Positions 51,503 through 59,353 of a DNA stretch of 64,000 nt are shown here, one piece after another. A model generated the notes under the pieces. The model was not told the origin of the DNA, did no database searches, and was given only the letters and a program-made list of their open reading frames with translations. A program made the translations under genes and the position numbers. Origin of the DNA: Pedobacter mendelii (GTDB lineage Bacteria > Bacteroidota > Bacteroidia > Sphingobacteriales > Sphingobacteriaceae). Every line of letters starts with the position of its first letter. The stretch's first letter is position 1. The stretch covers positions 62,001 to 126,000 of the forward strand of contig NZ_BMDJ01000012.1 in assembly GCF_014635725.1 (NCBI RefSeq). Direction: 5' to 3'.

Positions 51503-52128
51503 AAATAAAAAAGGTGGCTGTAGCCATTATTGTCATTTTTCATTTGGTTGGTTTGCTTGGGTTTTTAATTCCTACAGCACAGCCATATTTTATTAGAATG
51601 GTGCCATTTCATCTGCTGCTGATGTTTTTTGTAATTATATTCTCTTATAATGGAGATATAAAAAGGCTTTTACTTTTTGTTTCAGGTGTATTTATTTGCG
51701 GTTTTTTAGTTGAGGTTTTAGGCGTAAAAACTGGTAAAATTTTCGGCAGTTATTATTACGGTACAACATTAGGATTTAAAATAGCCACAGTTCCTTTACT
51801 TATGGGAGTAAATTGGGTACTCTTAATTTTTAGTGCCGGGCAAATGATAAAAAGTTTAAAAATTCGCAATGGTATAGTTGCTTCCCTATTGGGTGGATTG
51901 TGTTTAATTACATTTGATTTCTTTTTGGAGCCAATTGCAATGAAATTTGACTACTGGCATTGGGATTGGCATGAAATTCCCCTACAAAATTATGTGGCCT
52001 GGTTTATTGTCTCGGTAATTTTATTAAAATTTTATTATGCACTTGGCCTAAAACAGCAAAAGTATATTGGTACCACAATGTATGTTTCTCAACTAATATT
52101 TTTTGTTGTCTTGTACATGACAAGATGA
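51472..52128 (+). CDS. cruF: Carotenoid 1',2'-hydratase CruF (DUF422 family)
   Basis: The 218-residue protein has six to seven predicted membrane helices. It carries the DUF422/CruF signatures GFLVEVLGVKTGKIFGSYYYG, TLGFKIATVPLLMGVNWVLLI, DFFLEPIAMKFDYWHWDWHEIPLQNYVAWF, and a C-terminal helix. Enzymes of this family add water across the terminal double bond of psi ends (gamma-carotene or bacterioruberin precursors). Hydroxylation at C-1' is the step needed before CrtD desaturation and CruC glycosylation. The gene overlaps the glycosyltransferase by 31 bp. Confidence 0.87.
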   Translation: MEGQIDKADLKIKKVAVAIIVIFHLVGLLGFLIPTAQPYFIRMVPFHLLLMFFVIIFSYNGDIKRLLLFVSGVFICGFLVEVLGVKTGKIFGSYYYGTTLGFKIATVPLLMGVNWVLLIFSAGQMIKSLKIRNGIVASLLGGLCLITFDFFLEPIAMKFDYWHWDWHEIPLQNYVAWFIVSVILLKFYYALGLKQQKYIGTTMYVSQLIFFVVLYMTR

Positions 52129-52141
52129 TAGAATATTTTTG
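52111..52141 (+). promoter_or_regulatory. Probable ispH promoter (-33 TTG, -7 TATTTTTG)
   Basis: TTG at 52111-52113 and TATTTTTG at 52134-52141 have a 20-base spacer. A second TAATTTTG follows at 52144-52151, just before the ATG at 52159. Confidence 0.5.
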
Positions 52142-52158
52142 TTTAATTTTGTAATGCA

Positions 52159-53007
52159 ATGAGTTATAATTTACAAGTTACCATAGATAAATCATCGGGC
52201 TTTTGCTTTGGCGTAGTTTACGCTATAGAAATGGCTGAAGATATTTTAGATGGCGAGGGCTATCTGTATTGTCTTGGCGATATTGTTCATAATGATGAAG
52301 AAGTTGAGCGTTTAACAAAGATGGGGCTCAAAATTATAGACCATGAATTTTTAAAAACTCTTAAAAATGAAAAGGTTTTAATAAGGGCACATGGAGAAGC
52401 GCCATCAACATATCAACTTGCTTTAGAAAATAATTTAACACTTATTGATGCTTCTTGCCCTGTGGTTTTAAAACTGCAGAATAGAATTAAAAGTTCTTAT
52501 GATGATAATGAGCAAATCCTTATTTTTGGTAAGCACGGGCATGCAGAGGTTATTGGCTTACAAGGCCAGACGGATGGAAAGGCTATTGTTTTTCAGGATT
52601 TGGCTGAACTGGATAATGTAGAGCTGCCTTCTAAGTTTACTTTATATAGCCAAACAACCAAGAGTACTGATAAATTTTATCATATAAAAGATCAACTGTT
52701 ATCTCGTGGTTACGAAGTTAAAGCGAACGATACAATTTGCCGGCAAGTATCCAACCGTTATCAGGAACTGGAAGAATTTGTAAGTTATTACAATAAAATC
52801 ATTTTTGTTTCAGGCAAAAAATCATCAAATGGAAAGGTTCTTTACGATGTTTGTAAAAAATATAATGATAATTCCTATTTCATATCTAATGTAGAAGAAT
52901 TGCATACTACTTGGTTTAATGAAAATGATAAAGTAGGTATTTGTGGTGCCACATCAACACCCATGTGGTTGATGGAAAATGTAAAAGCAGCACTAGAACA
53001 TTATTAA
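52159..53007 (+). CDS. ispH: 4-hydroxy-3-methylbut-2-enyl diphosphate reductase
   Basis: The 282-residue protein has the three cluster cysteines in the expected places: SSGFCFGVVYAIEMAED (C16), IDASCPVVLKLQNRI (about C103), and NDTICRQVSNRYQEL (about C198). It also has LIFGKHGHAEVIGLQGQT, TLYSQTTKS, and GICGATSTPMWLMENV. It makes IPP and DMAPP in the MEP pathway. Its place between cruF and crtW suggests co-regulation of isoprenoid supply with carotenoid tailoring. It may also have its own promoter. Confidence 0.95.
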   Translation: MSYNLQVTIDKSSGFCFGVVYAIEMAEDILDGEGYLYCLGDIVHNDEEVERLTKMGLKIIDHEFLKTLKNEKVLIRAHGEAPSTYQLALENNLTLIDASCPVVLKLQNRIKSSYDDNEQILIFGKHGHAEVIGLQGQTDGKAIVFQDLAELDNVELPSKFTLYSQTTKSTDKFYHIKDQLLSRGYEVKANDTICRQVSNRYQELEEFVSYYNKIIFVSGKKSSNGKVLYDVCKKYNDNSYFISNVEELHTTWFNENDKVGICGATSTPMWLMENVKAALEHY

Positions 53008-53061
53008 TCTTTCAGCAAGCAAATCAATTTCCTGTTAAAACTGTTATTAAGAAAAAGCTAA

Positions 53062-53736
53062 TTGATAAATATTCAATCATATAGAGGCATCTTTGTTGCA
53101 TTAGCAGTTATTGTTTGCTGGTTCGCATTAATATTTTCTCTTTTGAGTTGGGATTTCGAATGGAATAATGCCCTAGTTTACCTGATGGTTTTTGTTCAGA
53201 TGCATTTATATACAGGATTATTTATCACAGCTCATGATGCCATGCATGGAACAGTTTCATCAAATAAAAAGTTAAACAATTTTTTCGGGTATCTTTCCGT
53301 ATTTCTATACGCAGGATTTTTCTATAATAAGCTTTACGATAAACACCATAAGCATCATTATTATGTTCATACGGAAGAAGATCCGGATTTTGCACCACAT
53401 GGTTTTTGGAAATGGTATTTTAGATTTATGTTAAATTATGTAACTATTATTCAATTGGTGATAATGGCTATTGCTTTTAATGTTTTGAAAATTTGGGTTC
53501 ACGAGAAAAATCTGTTGGTATTTTGGATTTTGCCATCATTATTAAGTACATTTCAATTGTTTTATTTCGGCACATATCTTCCTCATAAAGGCGATCATGA
53601 TAATGAACATCATGCTTCTACACTAAATAAAAATCATTTCATAGCTTTTATAACTTGCTATTTTTTTGGCTATCATTTAGAGCATCATCAAAAGCCAGCT
53701 ACACCATGGTGGCAATTGTACAAAACAAAAGCTTAG
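53062..53736 (+). CDS. crtW: Beta-carotene ketolase CrtW (fatty-acid desaturase-like di-iron enzyme)
   Basis: The 224-residue integral membrane protein has the histidine boxes of the CrtW family: TAHDAMHGTV (first box), YDKHHKHHYYVH (second box), DNEHHASTLNKNH, and GYHLEHHQKPATPWWQL (third box). It starts with a TTG at 53062 because a stop codon precedes it in frame and no ATG occurs before the first helix. It introduces a 4-keto group into the beta ring of carotenoids. It follows cruF and ispH, giving the operon a ketocarotenoid output. A CrtZ-like hydroxylase is less likely, given the length and the HLEHH box. Confidence 0.85.
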   Translation: MINIQSYRGIFVALAVIVCWFALIFSLLSWDFEWNNALVYLMVFVQMHLYTGLFITAHDAMHGTVSSNKKLNNFFGYLSVFLYAGFFYNKLYDKHHKHHYYVHTEEDPDFAPHGFWKWYFRFMLNYVTIIQLVIMAIAFNVLKIWVHEKNLLVFWILPSLLSTFQLFYFGTYLPHKGDHDNEHHASTLNKNHFIAFITCYFFGYHLEHHQKPATPWWQLYKTKA

Positions 53737-53818
53737 TTTTTACCAAATCTTGATATTTGGGAATCGTTTATTGATGCTGAAAAGGTGATATTTGAGCCAC
53801 AAAACATATTTTATTTAA

Positions 53819-54832
53819 ATGAGCAAAAAGGGAATTTTACTGGTTAATTTAGGAACACCTGATAGTCCTGCCGTATCTGATGTAAAAAAGTATTTAGATC
53901 AGTTTTTAATGGATGAAAGGGTAATTGATATTGCTGCCTTTAATAGAACGCTTTTAGTTAAAGGTATTATTGTCCCTTTCCGTAGTCCTAAAACAGCTAA
54001 ATTATATAAAGAGATTTGGGGTGAAAATGGATCTCCGCTTTTGTACTACAGTAAATTGCAGGCAAAAATGTTGCAAGAAAGATTAGGAGATAATTACCAT
54101 GTAGAATTGGCAATGCGTTATCAAAGTCCTTCTATTGCTTCTGCTTTGGCTAATTTAAAAGCTGGTTTAGTAGAAAGTATTCAGGTTATTCCAATGTTTC
54201 CTCAATATGCATCGGCAAGTACAGGTTCTGTTATGCAATTGGTAATGGAGTTGGTAAGTAAGTGGCAAACCGTTCCACCAATTTCTTTTATCAATTCTTT
54301 TCACGATAACGAGTTAATGGTAAAAGTTTTCGCTGAGAATGCGAGAAAGTACAATCCAGAAACTTATGATCATATATTATTCAGCTTCCATGGATTACCA
54401 GAGAGACAACTTTTAAAGTGTGATCATACTGGAAGCTACTGCTTAAAAAATGCTGATTGTTGCCAAACATTAAGCGATACCAATAAATTTTGTTACTCTG
54501 CTCAGGGGCACGATACTGCAAGATTAATCGCTAAAGAGTTGAATATTTCAAAAGAGAACTATACCGTTTGTTTTCAATCACGTTTGGGTAAAGATCCTTG
54601 GGTTCAGCCTTACACCACTGATATTTTAAAGAAATTAGCTTCAGAAGGTAAAAAACGTTTATTGGTTTTTAGTCCGGCCTTTGTAGCCGACTGCTTGGAA
54701 ACACTTTACGAAATTACTGTAGAATACCACGAAGAGTTTAAAGCTTTAGGTGGTGAACACGTTCAGTTAGTTGAAAGCTTAAATGATAGCCCTGTTTTTA
54801 TTGAAGCGTTAGCTGGAATGATTAAAAATTAG
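53819..54832 (+). CDS. hemH: Ferrochelatase
   Basis: The 337-residue protein begins KKGILLVNLGTPDSPAVSDVKKYL and contains the catalytic His in YDHILFSFHGLPERQLLKCD and the conserved CFQSRLGKDPWVQPYT. The metal-handling C-terminal FSPAFVADCLETLYEI is also present. After the active-site His it has a Cys-rich insert, KCDHTGSYCLKNADCCQTLS then NKFCYSAQ (five cysteines within about 25 residues), as in some bacterial ferrochelatases reported to carry a [2Fe-2S] cluster. It inserts Fe2+ into protoporphyrin IX. Confidence 0.95.
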   Translation: MSKKGILLVNLGTPDSPAVSDVKKYLDQFLMDERVIDIAAFNRTLLVKGIIVPFRSPKTAKLYKEIWGENGSPLLYYSKLQAKMLQERLGDNYHVELAMRYQSPSIASALANLKAGLVESIQVIPMFPQYASASTGSVMQLVMELVSKWQTVPPISFINSFHDNELMVKVFAENARKYNPETYDHILFSFHGLPERQLLKCDHTGSYCLKNADCCQTLSDTNKFCYSAQGHDTARLIAKELNISKENYTVCFQSRLGKDPWVQPYTTDILKKLASEGKKRLLVFSPAFVADCLETLYEITVEYHEEFKALGGEHVQLVESLNDSPVFIEALAGMIKN

Positions 54833-54862
54833 AAAAAATTCTTTAGTATAGAGAAAAATTTC

Positions 54863-54870
54863 TATATTTG
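54863..54870 (+). promoter_or_regulatory. -7 element TATATTTG abutting the antitoxin start (leaderless)
   Basis: TATATTTG ends three bases before the ATG at 54874. A TTG at 54868 lies within the element and is not the start. Confidence 0.65.
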
Positions 54871-54873
54871 AGT

Positions 54874-55329
54874 ATGAAAAAGTCTAAAGCTTATAACATA
54901 GAAAATTCTGAACCAATTGTTGAAGAAGCTATGGTTCATTATCAGGCCATGTATGCCAATCCTGTTGCATTGCTTTCAAATTCAAAAAGAGGTTTAGCAG
55001 CAAAAGCAGCTCTAGATTTTATTTCTATATCGGGTTTTACTTACGATGAGTTTCAAACTACGTTTAAAACAACCGTAAAAACCATCCAAAACTATGCTAT
55101 TCAAGATTTAAAACTTGATGCATCTTTAAGCGAAAAATTGCTTAAATCTTTTGCGTTATTTAAAAAGGGTATTGAGGTTTTTGGCTCATCAATTGCTTTT
55201 CATCAATGGTTAAATACCAGTGCTTTTGGTTTGGGTAATCAAATTCCTTTTAGCTTAATGGATACATTTACAGGTATTACTTTAATTGAGGAAGAACTAA
55301 TACGTATCGAGTTTGGAGATTTAGCTTAA
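54874..55329 (+). CDS. Xre/MbcA/ParS-type antitoxin
   Basis: From the ATG at 54874 the protein has 151 residues. The N-terminal half is a helix-turn-helix-like domain (LLSNSKRGLAAKAALDFISI then YDEFQTTFKTTVKTIQNYA). The C-terminal half is the MbcA/ParS toxin-binding domain (KSFALFKKGIEVFGSSIAF, HQWLNTSAFGLGNQIPFSLM, DTFTGITLIEEELIRIEFG). This is the antitoxin of RES-Xre modules. Its stop shares one base with the RES toxin start, so the two are coupled. Autoregulation by the HTH at the leaderless promoter is likely, by analogy. Confidence 0.88.
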   Translation: MKKSKAYNIENSEPIVEEAMVHYQAMYANPVALLSNSKRGLAAKAALDFISISGFTYDEFQTTFKTTVKTIQNYAIQDLKLDASLSEKLLKSFALFKKGIEVFGSSIAFHQWLNTSAFGLGNQIPFSLMDTFTGITLIEEELIRIEFGDLA

Positions 55330-55778
55330 TGTTTGTTTTCAGGATTACTTTAACTAAATATGCCGATAGTTTGGTGGCTTCTGGTAGAGCCGCAAGATGG
55401 AATAGCAATGATATTAAAGTTATTTATACCTCTGGGTCTCGAGCTTTAGCCTGCTTAGAAAACGTTGTTCATAGAAGTAAGCTAGGTTTATCAACAAATT
55501 TTAGTGTAATGCAGGTAGAGATACCGAATTCAATATCTGTAACCGAAATTCATTTAAAAGATTTGCCAAAAAACTGGCATGATTTTGAGCACATGAACTT
55601 GATGCAGAAAATCGGAAATCAATGGGTAAAAGATGGTAAAACAGCAATTTTAAAAGTTCCTTCATCAATCATTCACGAAGAGTTCAATTATCTTTTAAAT
55701 CCAAATCATCCTAATTTTAACAAAATAAAATTAAAAGAAGTATTGCCCTTTTTATTTGATGATCGGATTAAAAATTAA
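55329..55778 (+). CDS. RES-domain toxin (NAD+-degrading)
   Basis: The 149-residue RES domain has FRITLTKYADSLVASGRAARWNS (Arg pair of the active site), VIYTSGSRALACLENVVHRS (Tyr, Ser, Glu of the RES pocket), and VPSSIIHEEFNYLLNPNHPNF near the C terminus (Ser and Pro-His). RES toxins act as NAD+ phosphorylases or hydrolases and stop growth when free of antitoxin. It overlaps the antitoxin gene by one base and its last 11 bp overlap the convergent waaA gene. The pair sits alone between hemH and waaA. Confidence 0.88.
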   Translation: MFVFRITLTKYADSLVASGRAARWNSNDIKVIYTSGSRALACLENVVHRSKLGLSTNFSVMQVEIPNSISVTEIHLKDLPKNWHDFEHMNLMQKIGNQWVKDGKTAILKVPSSIIHEEFNYLLNPNHPNFNKIKLKEVLPFLFDDRIKN

Positions 55779-56982
55779 TATTTTTCAATATAACTTCCGT
55801 TGCTCCTTTTTTCTCTGCTACATAATTTTTAGCAGCGGCTGATGAACTTTGATTTTGATTAAAGTATTCAAAAGCAGTAATTAATTCTTCTGTTGTTGAA
55901 ATACTTTTGGCCGCAGCTATTTTAATTAAATCTTTCGCTTCTTGAAATTTATGATATTTTGGACCAAAAATTACAGGTAAACCAAATGCTGCTGCCTCTA
56001 AAGTATTATGTATTCCAGCACCAAAACCACCGCCAATATATGCTAACTTTCCGTATTGATATAAGGAGGAAAGCATCCCAATATTATCTATAATCAAAAC
56101 TTGAGATTGAGGTTTTGACCTTTGAGATTTCCATTCAGAAAATTTAATTGCTTGAGGAAATAAAGTTTGAATATTTTGAATATTGCTTCCGTCAATTTCA
56201 TGTGGGGCAATAATAAACTTCCAGTTTGGGTATTTTAAAGACAATTCTGCTAATCGTTTTTCATCTTCTGGCCAAGTGCTTCCGCAAATTAAAACAGGTG
56301 AGTTATTACAAAATGCTTCTATTTCTGGTAATTTCTTTGGTGAAATCGAATTCTCATAAACTCTGTCGAATCGGGTATCACCACTAATCGTTGTATTGCT
56401 TAATCCAATTGATTTTAAAAGTAAATCACTTTCTTCATTTTGAACAAAGAAATGATTTACATATTTTAATATACTTCTATAAAAGCCACCGTAGCTTTTG
56501 AAAAAAATCTGTTCTTTTCTGAATATTCCTGATATTACAAATAATGGGATTTTGTTCTTGCTGAGTTCTTTAAAATAGTAGTACCAAAATTCATATTTTG
56601 TAAAAATCGCTATTTCAGGATTAACAATTTCGATAAATCGTTTCGCGTTTTTTTTACTATCCATAGGTAAGTAAAAGATGCCATCTGCCAAAGCATAGTT
56701 TTTTCTTATTTCATAGCCTGAAGGAGAAAAAAAAGTAATAATTATTTTTTTTTGAGGATATAACTCCTTTAATTTTTCGAGAACAGGTCGGCCTTGCTCA
56801 AATTCGCCTAAAGAAGCGAAATGAAACCATATATTTTGGTCAGATATATTAGTTTTTTCCGTTATCTGTTTGAAAATCTGTTTCCTTCCTGAAATAAAAA
56901 ATGCCGCTTTTGAGCTAAAAAAGGAAAAAATCCAAATAATTAAGGTGTAAATTTTAATTCCTATTGTATAAAGTAAAAGCAT
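55768..56982 (-). CDS. waaA: 3-deoxy-D-manno-octulosonic acid (Kdo) transferase
   Basis: From the ATG at 56982 the protein has 404 residues, with an N-terminal membrane anchor (LLLYTIGIKIYTLIIWIFSF). The GT-B (GT30) motifs include WFHFASLGEFEQGRPVLEKL, IIITFFSPSGYEI, FYLPMDSKKNAKRF, NPEIAIFTKYEFWYYYF, ICGSTWPEDEK and YIGGGFGAGIHNTLEAAAFG. It adds Kdo to lipid A precursor, so this organism makes Kdo-type LPS or LOS. A longer frame (to 57036) adds 18 residues ahead of the anchor and is rejected. Convergent with the RES toxin gene; divergent from ugd. Confidence 0.93.
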   Translation of the reverse strand: MLLLYTIGIKIYTLIIWIFSFFSSKAAFFISGRKQIFKQITEKTNISDQNIWFHFASLGEFEQGRPVLEKLKELYPQKKIIITFFSPSGYEIRKNYALADGIFYLPMDSKKNAKRFIEIVNPEIAIFTKYEFWYYYFKELSKNKIPLFVISGIFRKEQIFFKSYGGFYRSILKYVNHFFVQNEESDLLLKSIGLSNTTISGDTRFDRVYENSISPKKLPEIEAFCNNSPVLICGSTWPEDEKRLAELSLKYPNWKFIIAPHEIDGSNIQNIQTLFPQAIKFSEWKSQRSKPQSQVLIIDNIGMLSSLYQYGKLAYIGGGFGAGIHNTLEAAAFGLPVIFGPKYHKFQEAKDLIKIAAAKSISTTEELITAFEYFNQNQSSSAAAKNYVAEKKGATEVILKNINF

Positions 56983-56996
56983 TGATTGGATTTTAT

Positions 56997-57014
56997 TATC
57001 TTCGTGGCAAGATA
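56997..57014. promoter_or_regulatory. Divergent waaA/ugd promoter region
   Basis: A plus-strand -7-like TATCTTCG (56997-57004) and a minus-strand TATCTTGC (complement of 57007-57014) lie back to back between the two starts. Both deviate from TAnnTTTG. Confidence 0.4.
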
Positions 57015-57047
57015 TAACGAAAATATTTAAAATCACTTATTAAATAT

Positions 57048-58358
57048 ATGAAAATAGCCGTAGTTGGTACAGGATACGTAGGTTTAGTTACCGGAACGTG
57101 TTTAGCAGAAACAGGAAATAATGTAATCTGTGTAGACATTAATGAAGCTAAAGTAAAAAAAATGCAAGATGGTCAGGTTCCGATTTACGAGCCTGGGTTG
57201 GATTTGCTTTTCCATAGAAATATAGAACAAGGCAGGTTACACTTCACTACTAATCTTGCAGAGGCTATTGAAGAAGCTCAAATTATTTTTATGGCTTTGC
57301 CTACGCCTCCGGGTGGAGACGGAGCTGCTGATCTTTCCTATATTTTAGGTGCGGCAAAAGACATTTCAAAAATTATTAAGGGATATAAAATCATCGTTAA
57401 CAAATCTACCGTTCCAGTTGGTACAGCAGATAAAGTTAGGGCTGTATTTTCAGAAAACACAGATATTGAAGTCGATGTTGTTTCAAATCCTGAGTTTTTA
57501 CGTGAAGGCGTTGCTGTAGAAGATTTTATGAAACCAGACCGTGTGGTGTTGGGAACAACAAGTGAAAGAGTAAAGAAATTAATGACCGAACTTTATGGTC
57601 CTTATGTTCGTCAGGGAAACCCGATTTTGTTTATGGATGAGCGTTCATCGGAATTAACAAAATATGCTGCGAACTCATTTTTAGCTACAAAAATTACTTT
57701 TATGAATGAGGTAGCCAACCTTTGCGAATTGGTTGGTGCTGATGTAGATGCAGTAAGAAGAGGAATTGGTTCTGATGAGCGAATTGGTAAACGTTTCCTT
57801 TTCCCTGGAATTGGCTACGGTGGTTCTTGTTTTCCTAAAGATGTTCAGGCATTGGTAATGGCTGCAGATGAAAACACTTATGATTTCCAGATCCTTAAAT
57901 CGGTTATGGAAGTTAACGAGCGCCAAAAAACTATCCTGGTTGATAAAGTTTTAAAATACTATAAAAACGATATTGCTGGTAAACATTTTGCGCTTTGGGG
58001 TCTTGCTTTCAAACCTGAAACGGATGATATCCGCGAAGCACCGGCATTGTACATTATTGATGCATTGGTTAAAAACGGCGCAACTGTAACTGTTTTCGAT
58101 CCGGAAGGAATGGATAATGTAAAAAATATTATAGGCGATAAAGTTGTGTTTGCCGACAATCAATACGATGCTTTAAAAAATGCAGATGCACTATTAATCG
58201 CAACAGAATGGTCGGTATTCCGTAACCCTGATTTCGAGAAAATAGAATCAATCCTAAAAAATAAAGTAATTTTCGATGGAAGAAACCTATACGATCTTCA
58301 GAAAATGATAGATTTGGGATATTATTATAACAGTATTGGTCGTAAATTAATAGATTAA
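57048..58358 (+). CDS. ugd: UDP-glucose 6-dehydrogenase
   Basis: The 436-residue protein has the NAD motif [20 protein letters not shown], then [34 protein letters not shown], and [25 protein letters not shown]. The catalytic Cys is in [16 protein letters not shown], and the C-terminal domain has [18 protein letters not shown]. It oxidises UDP-glucose to UDP-glucuronate. It is the first gene of an operon; the next gene starts after 2 bp and encodes the enzyme that decarboxylates its product. Confidence 0.96.
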   Translation: MKIAVVGTGYVGLVTGTCLAETGNNVICVDINEAKVKKMQDGQVPIYEPGLDLLFHRNIEQGRLHFTTNLAEAIEEAQIIFMALPTPPGGDGAADLSYILGAAKDISKIIKGYKIIVNKSTVPVGTADKVRAVFSENTDIEVDVVSNPEFLREGVAVEDFMKPDRVVLGTTSERVKKLMTELYGPYVRQGNPILFMDERSSELTKYAANSFLATKITFMNEVANLCELVGADVDAVRRGIGSDERIGKRFLFPGIGYGGSCFPKDVQALVMAADENTYDFQILKSVMEVNERQKTILVDKVLKYYKNDIAGKHFALWGLAFKPETDDIREAPALYIIDALVKNGATVTVFDPEGMDNVKNIIGDKVVFADNQYDALKNADALLIATEWSVFRNPDFEKIESILKNKVIFDGRNLYDLQKMIDLGYYYNSIGRKLID

Positions 58359-58360
58359 GC

Positions 58361-59350
58361 ATGAGCACTAAAAGAATTTTAATTACCGGTGCAGCCGGAT
58401 TTTTAGGCTCGCACCTTTGCGACCGTTTTATAAAAGAAGGTTATCATGTTATCGGTATGGATAATTTGATTACTGGAGATTTAAGTAATATCGAACATTT
58501 ATTTCATTTAGAGAATTTCGAGTTTTATAATCACGACGTTTCTAAATTTGTTCATATACCCGGAACACTAGATTATATTTTACACTTCGCATCACCTGCA
58601 AGTCCAATAGATTATTTAAAAATCCCGATTCAAACCTTAAAAGTAGGTTCTTTGGGGACGCATAATTTATTAGGATTAGCAAGAGCAAAAGGCGCTAGAA
58701 TGCTAATTGCATCTACTTCAGAAGTTTATGGTGACCCAAGTGTTAATCCTCAACCAGAAGAATATTGGGGTAACGTGAACCCGGTTGGCCCTCGCGGTGT
58801 TTATGATGAAGCAAAACGTTTCCAAGAAGCGATAACAATGGCTTACCATACTTTCCACGGTGTAGAAACGCGTATTATTCGCATTTTTAATACTTATGGG
58901 CCAAGAATGCGATTAAATGATGGCCGTGTTTTACCGGCTTTTATTGGTCAGGCATTACGTGGTGAAGATTTAACCGTTTTCGGTGATGGTAGTCAAACGC
59001 GTTCGTTTTGTTACGTTGATGATTTAATTGAAGGCATTTACCGTTTACTGATGAGCGATTATGCTCAGCCTGTAAATATTGGTAACCCCGATGAAATTAC
59101 AATCAAACAATTCTGCGAAGAAATTATAAAATTAACAGGTACATCACAAAAAATAGTTTATAAAGAACTTCCGCAGGACGACCCTAAACAACGCCGCCCA
59201 GATATTACTAAAGCCAGGGCTTTGTTAAACTGGGAGCCAAAAGTTGGCCGTGCAGAAGGCTTAAAAATTACTTATGACTACTTTAAATCATTGCCTGAAG
59301 AGGCTTTGGCAAAAATAGATCATAAAGATTTCCATAAATACAATCGTTAA
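58361..59350 (+). CDS. uxs: UDP-glucuronate decarboxylase (UDP-xylose synthase)
   Basis: The 329-residue extended SDR has [80 protein letters not shown] (YxxxK replaced by the typical YDEAK), [21 protein letters not shown], and RRPDITKAR. This is the signature set of UXS enzymes. It converts UDP-glucuronate to UDP-xylose. Together with ugd it gives UDP-xylose for a surface glycan. The galE gene follows after 3 bp. Confidence 0.93.
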   Translation: MSTKRILITGAAGFLGSHLCDRFIKEGYHVIGMDNLITGDLSNIEHLFHLENFEFYNHDVSKFVHIPGTLDYILHFASPASPIDYLKIPIQTLKVGSLGTHNLLGLARAKGARMLIASTSEVYGDPSVNPQPEEYWGNVNPVGPRGVYDEAKRFQEAITMAYHTFHGVETRIIRIFNTYGPRMRLNDGRVLPAFIGQALRGEDLTVFGDGSQTRSFCYVDDLIEGIYRLLMSDYAQPVNIGNPDEITIKQFCEEIIKLTGTSQKIVYKELPQDDPKQRRPDITKARALLNWEPKVGRAEGLKITYDYFKSLPEEALAKIDHKDFHKYNR

Positions 59351-59353
59351 AAA

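Noticed and set aside
54868-54873. TTG at 54868 as the antitoxin start
   Set aside because: It overlaps the TATATTTG promoter box; the ATG at 54874 follows at once.
57681-58368. Minus-strand ORFs opposite ugd
   Set aside because: They overlap a highly conserved gene entirely and have random-like composition.
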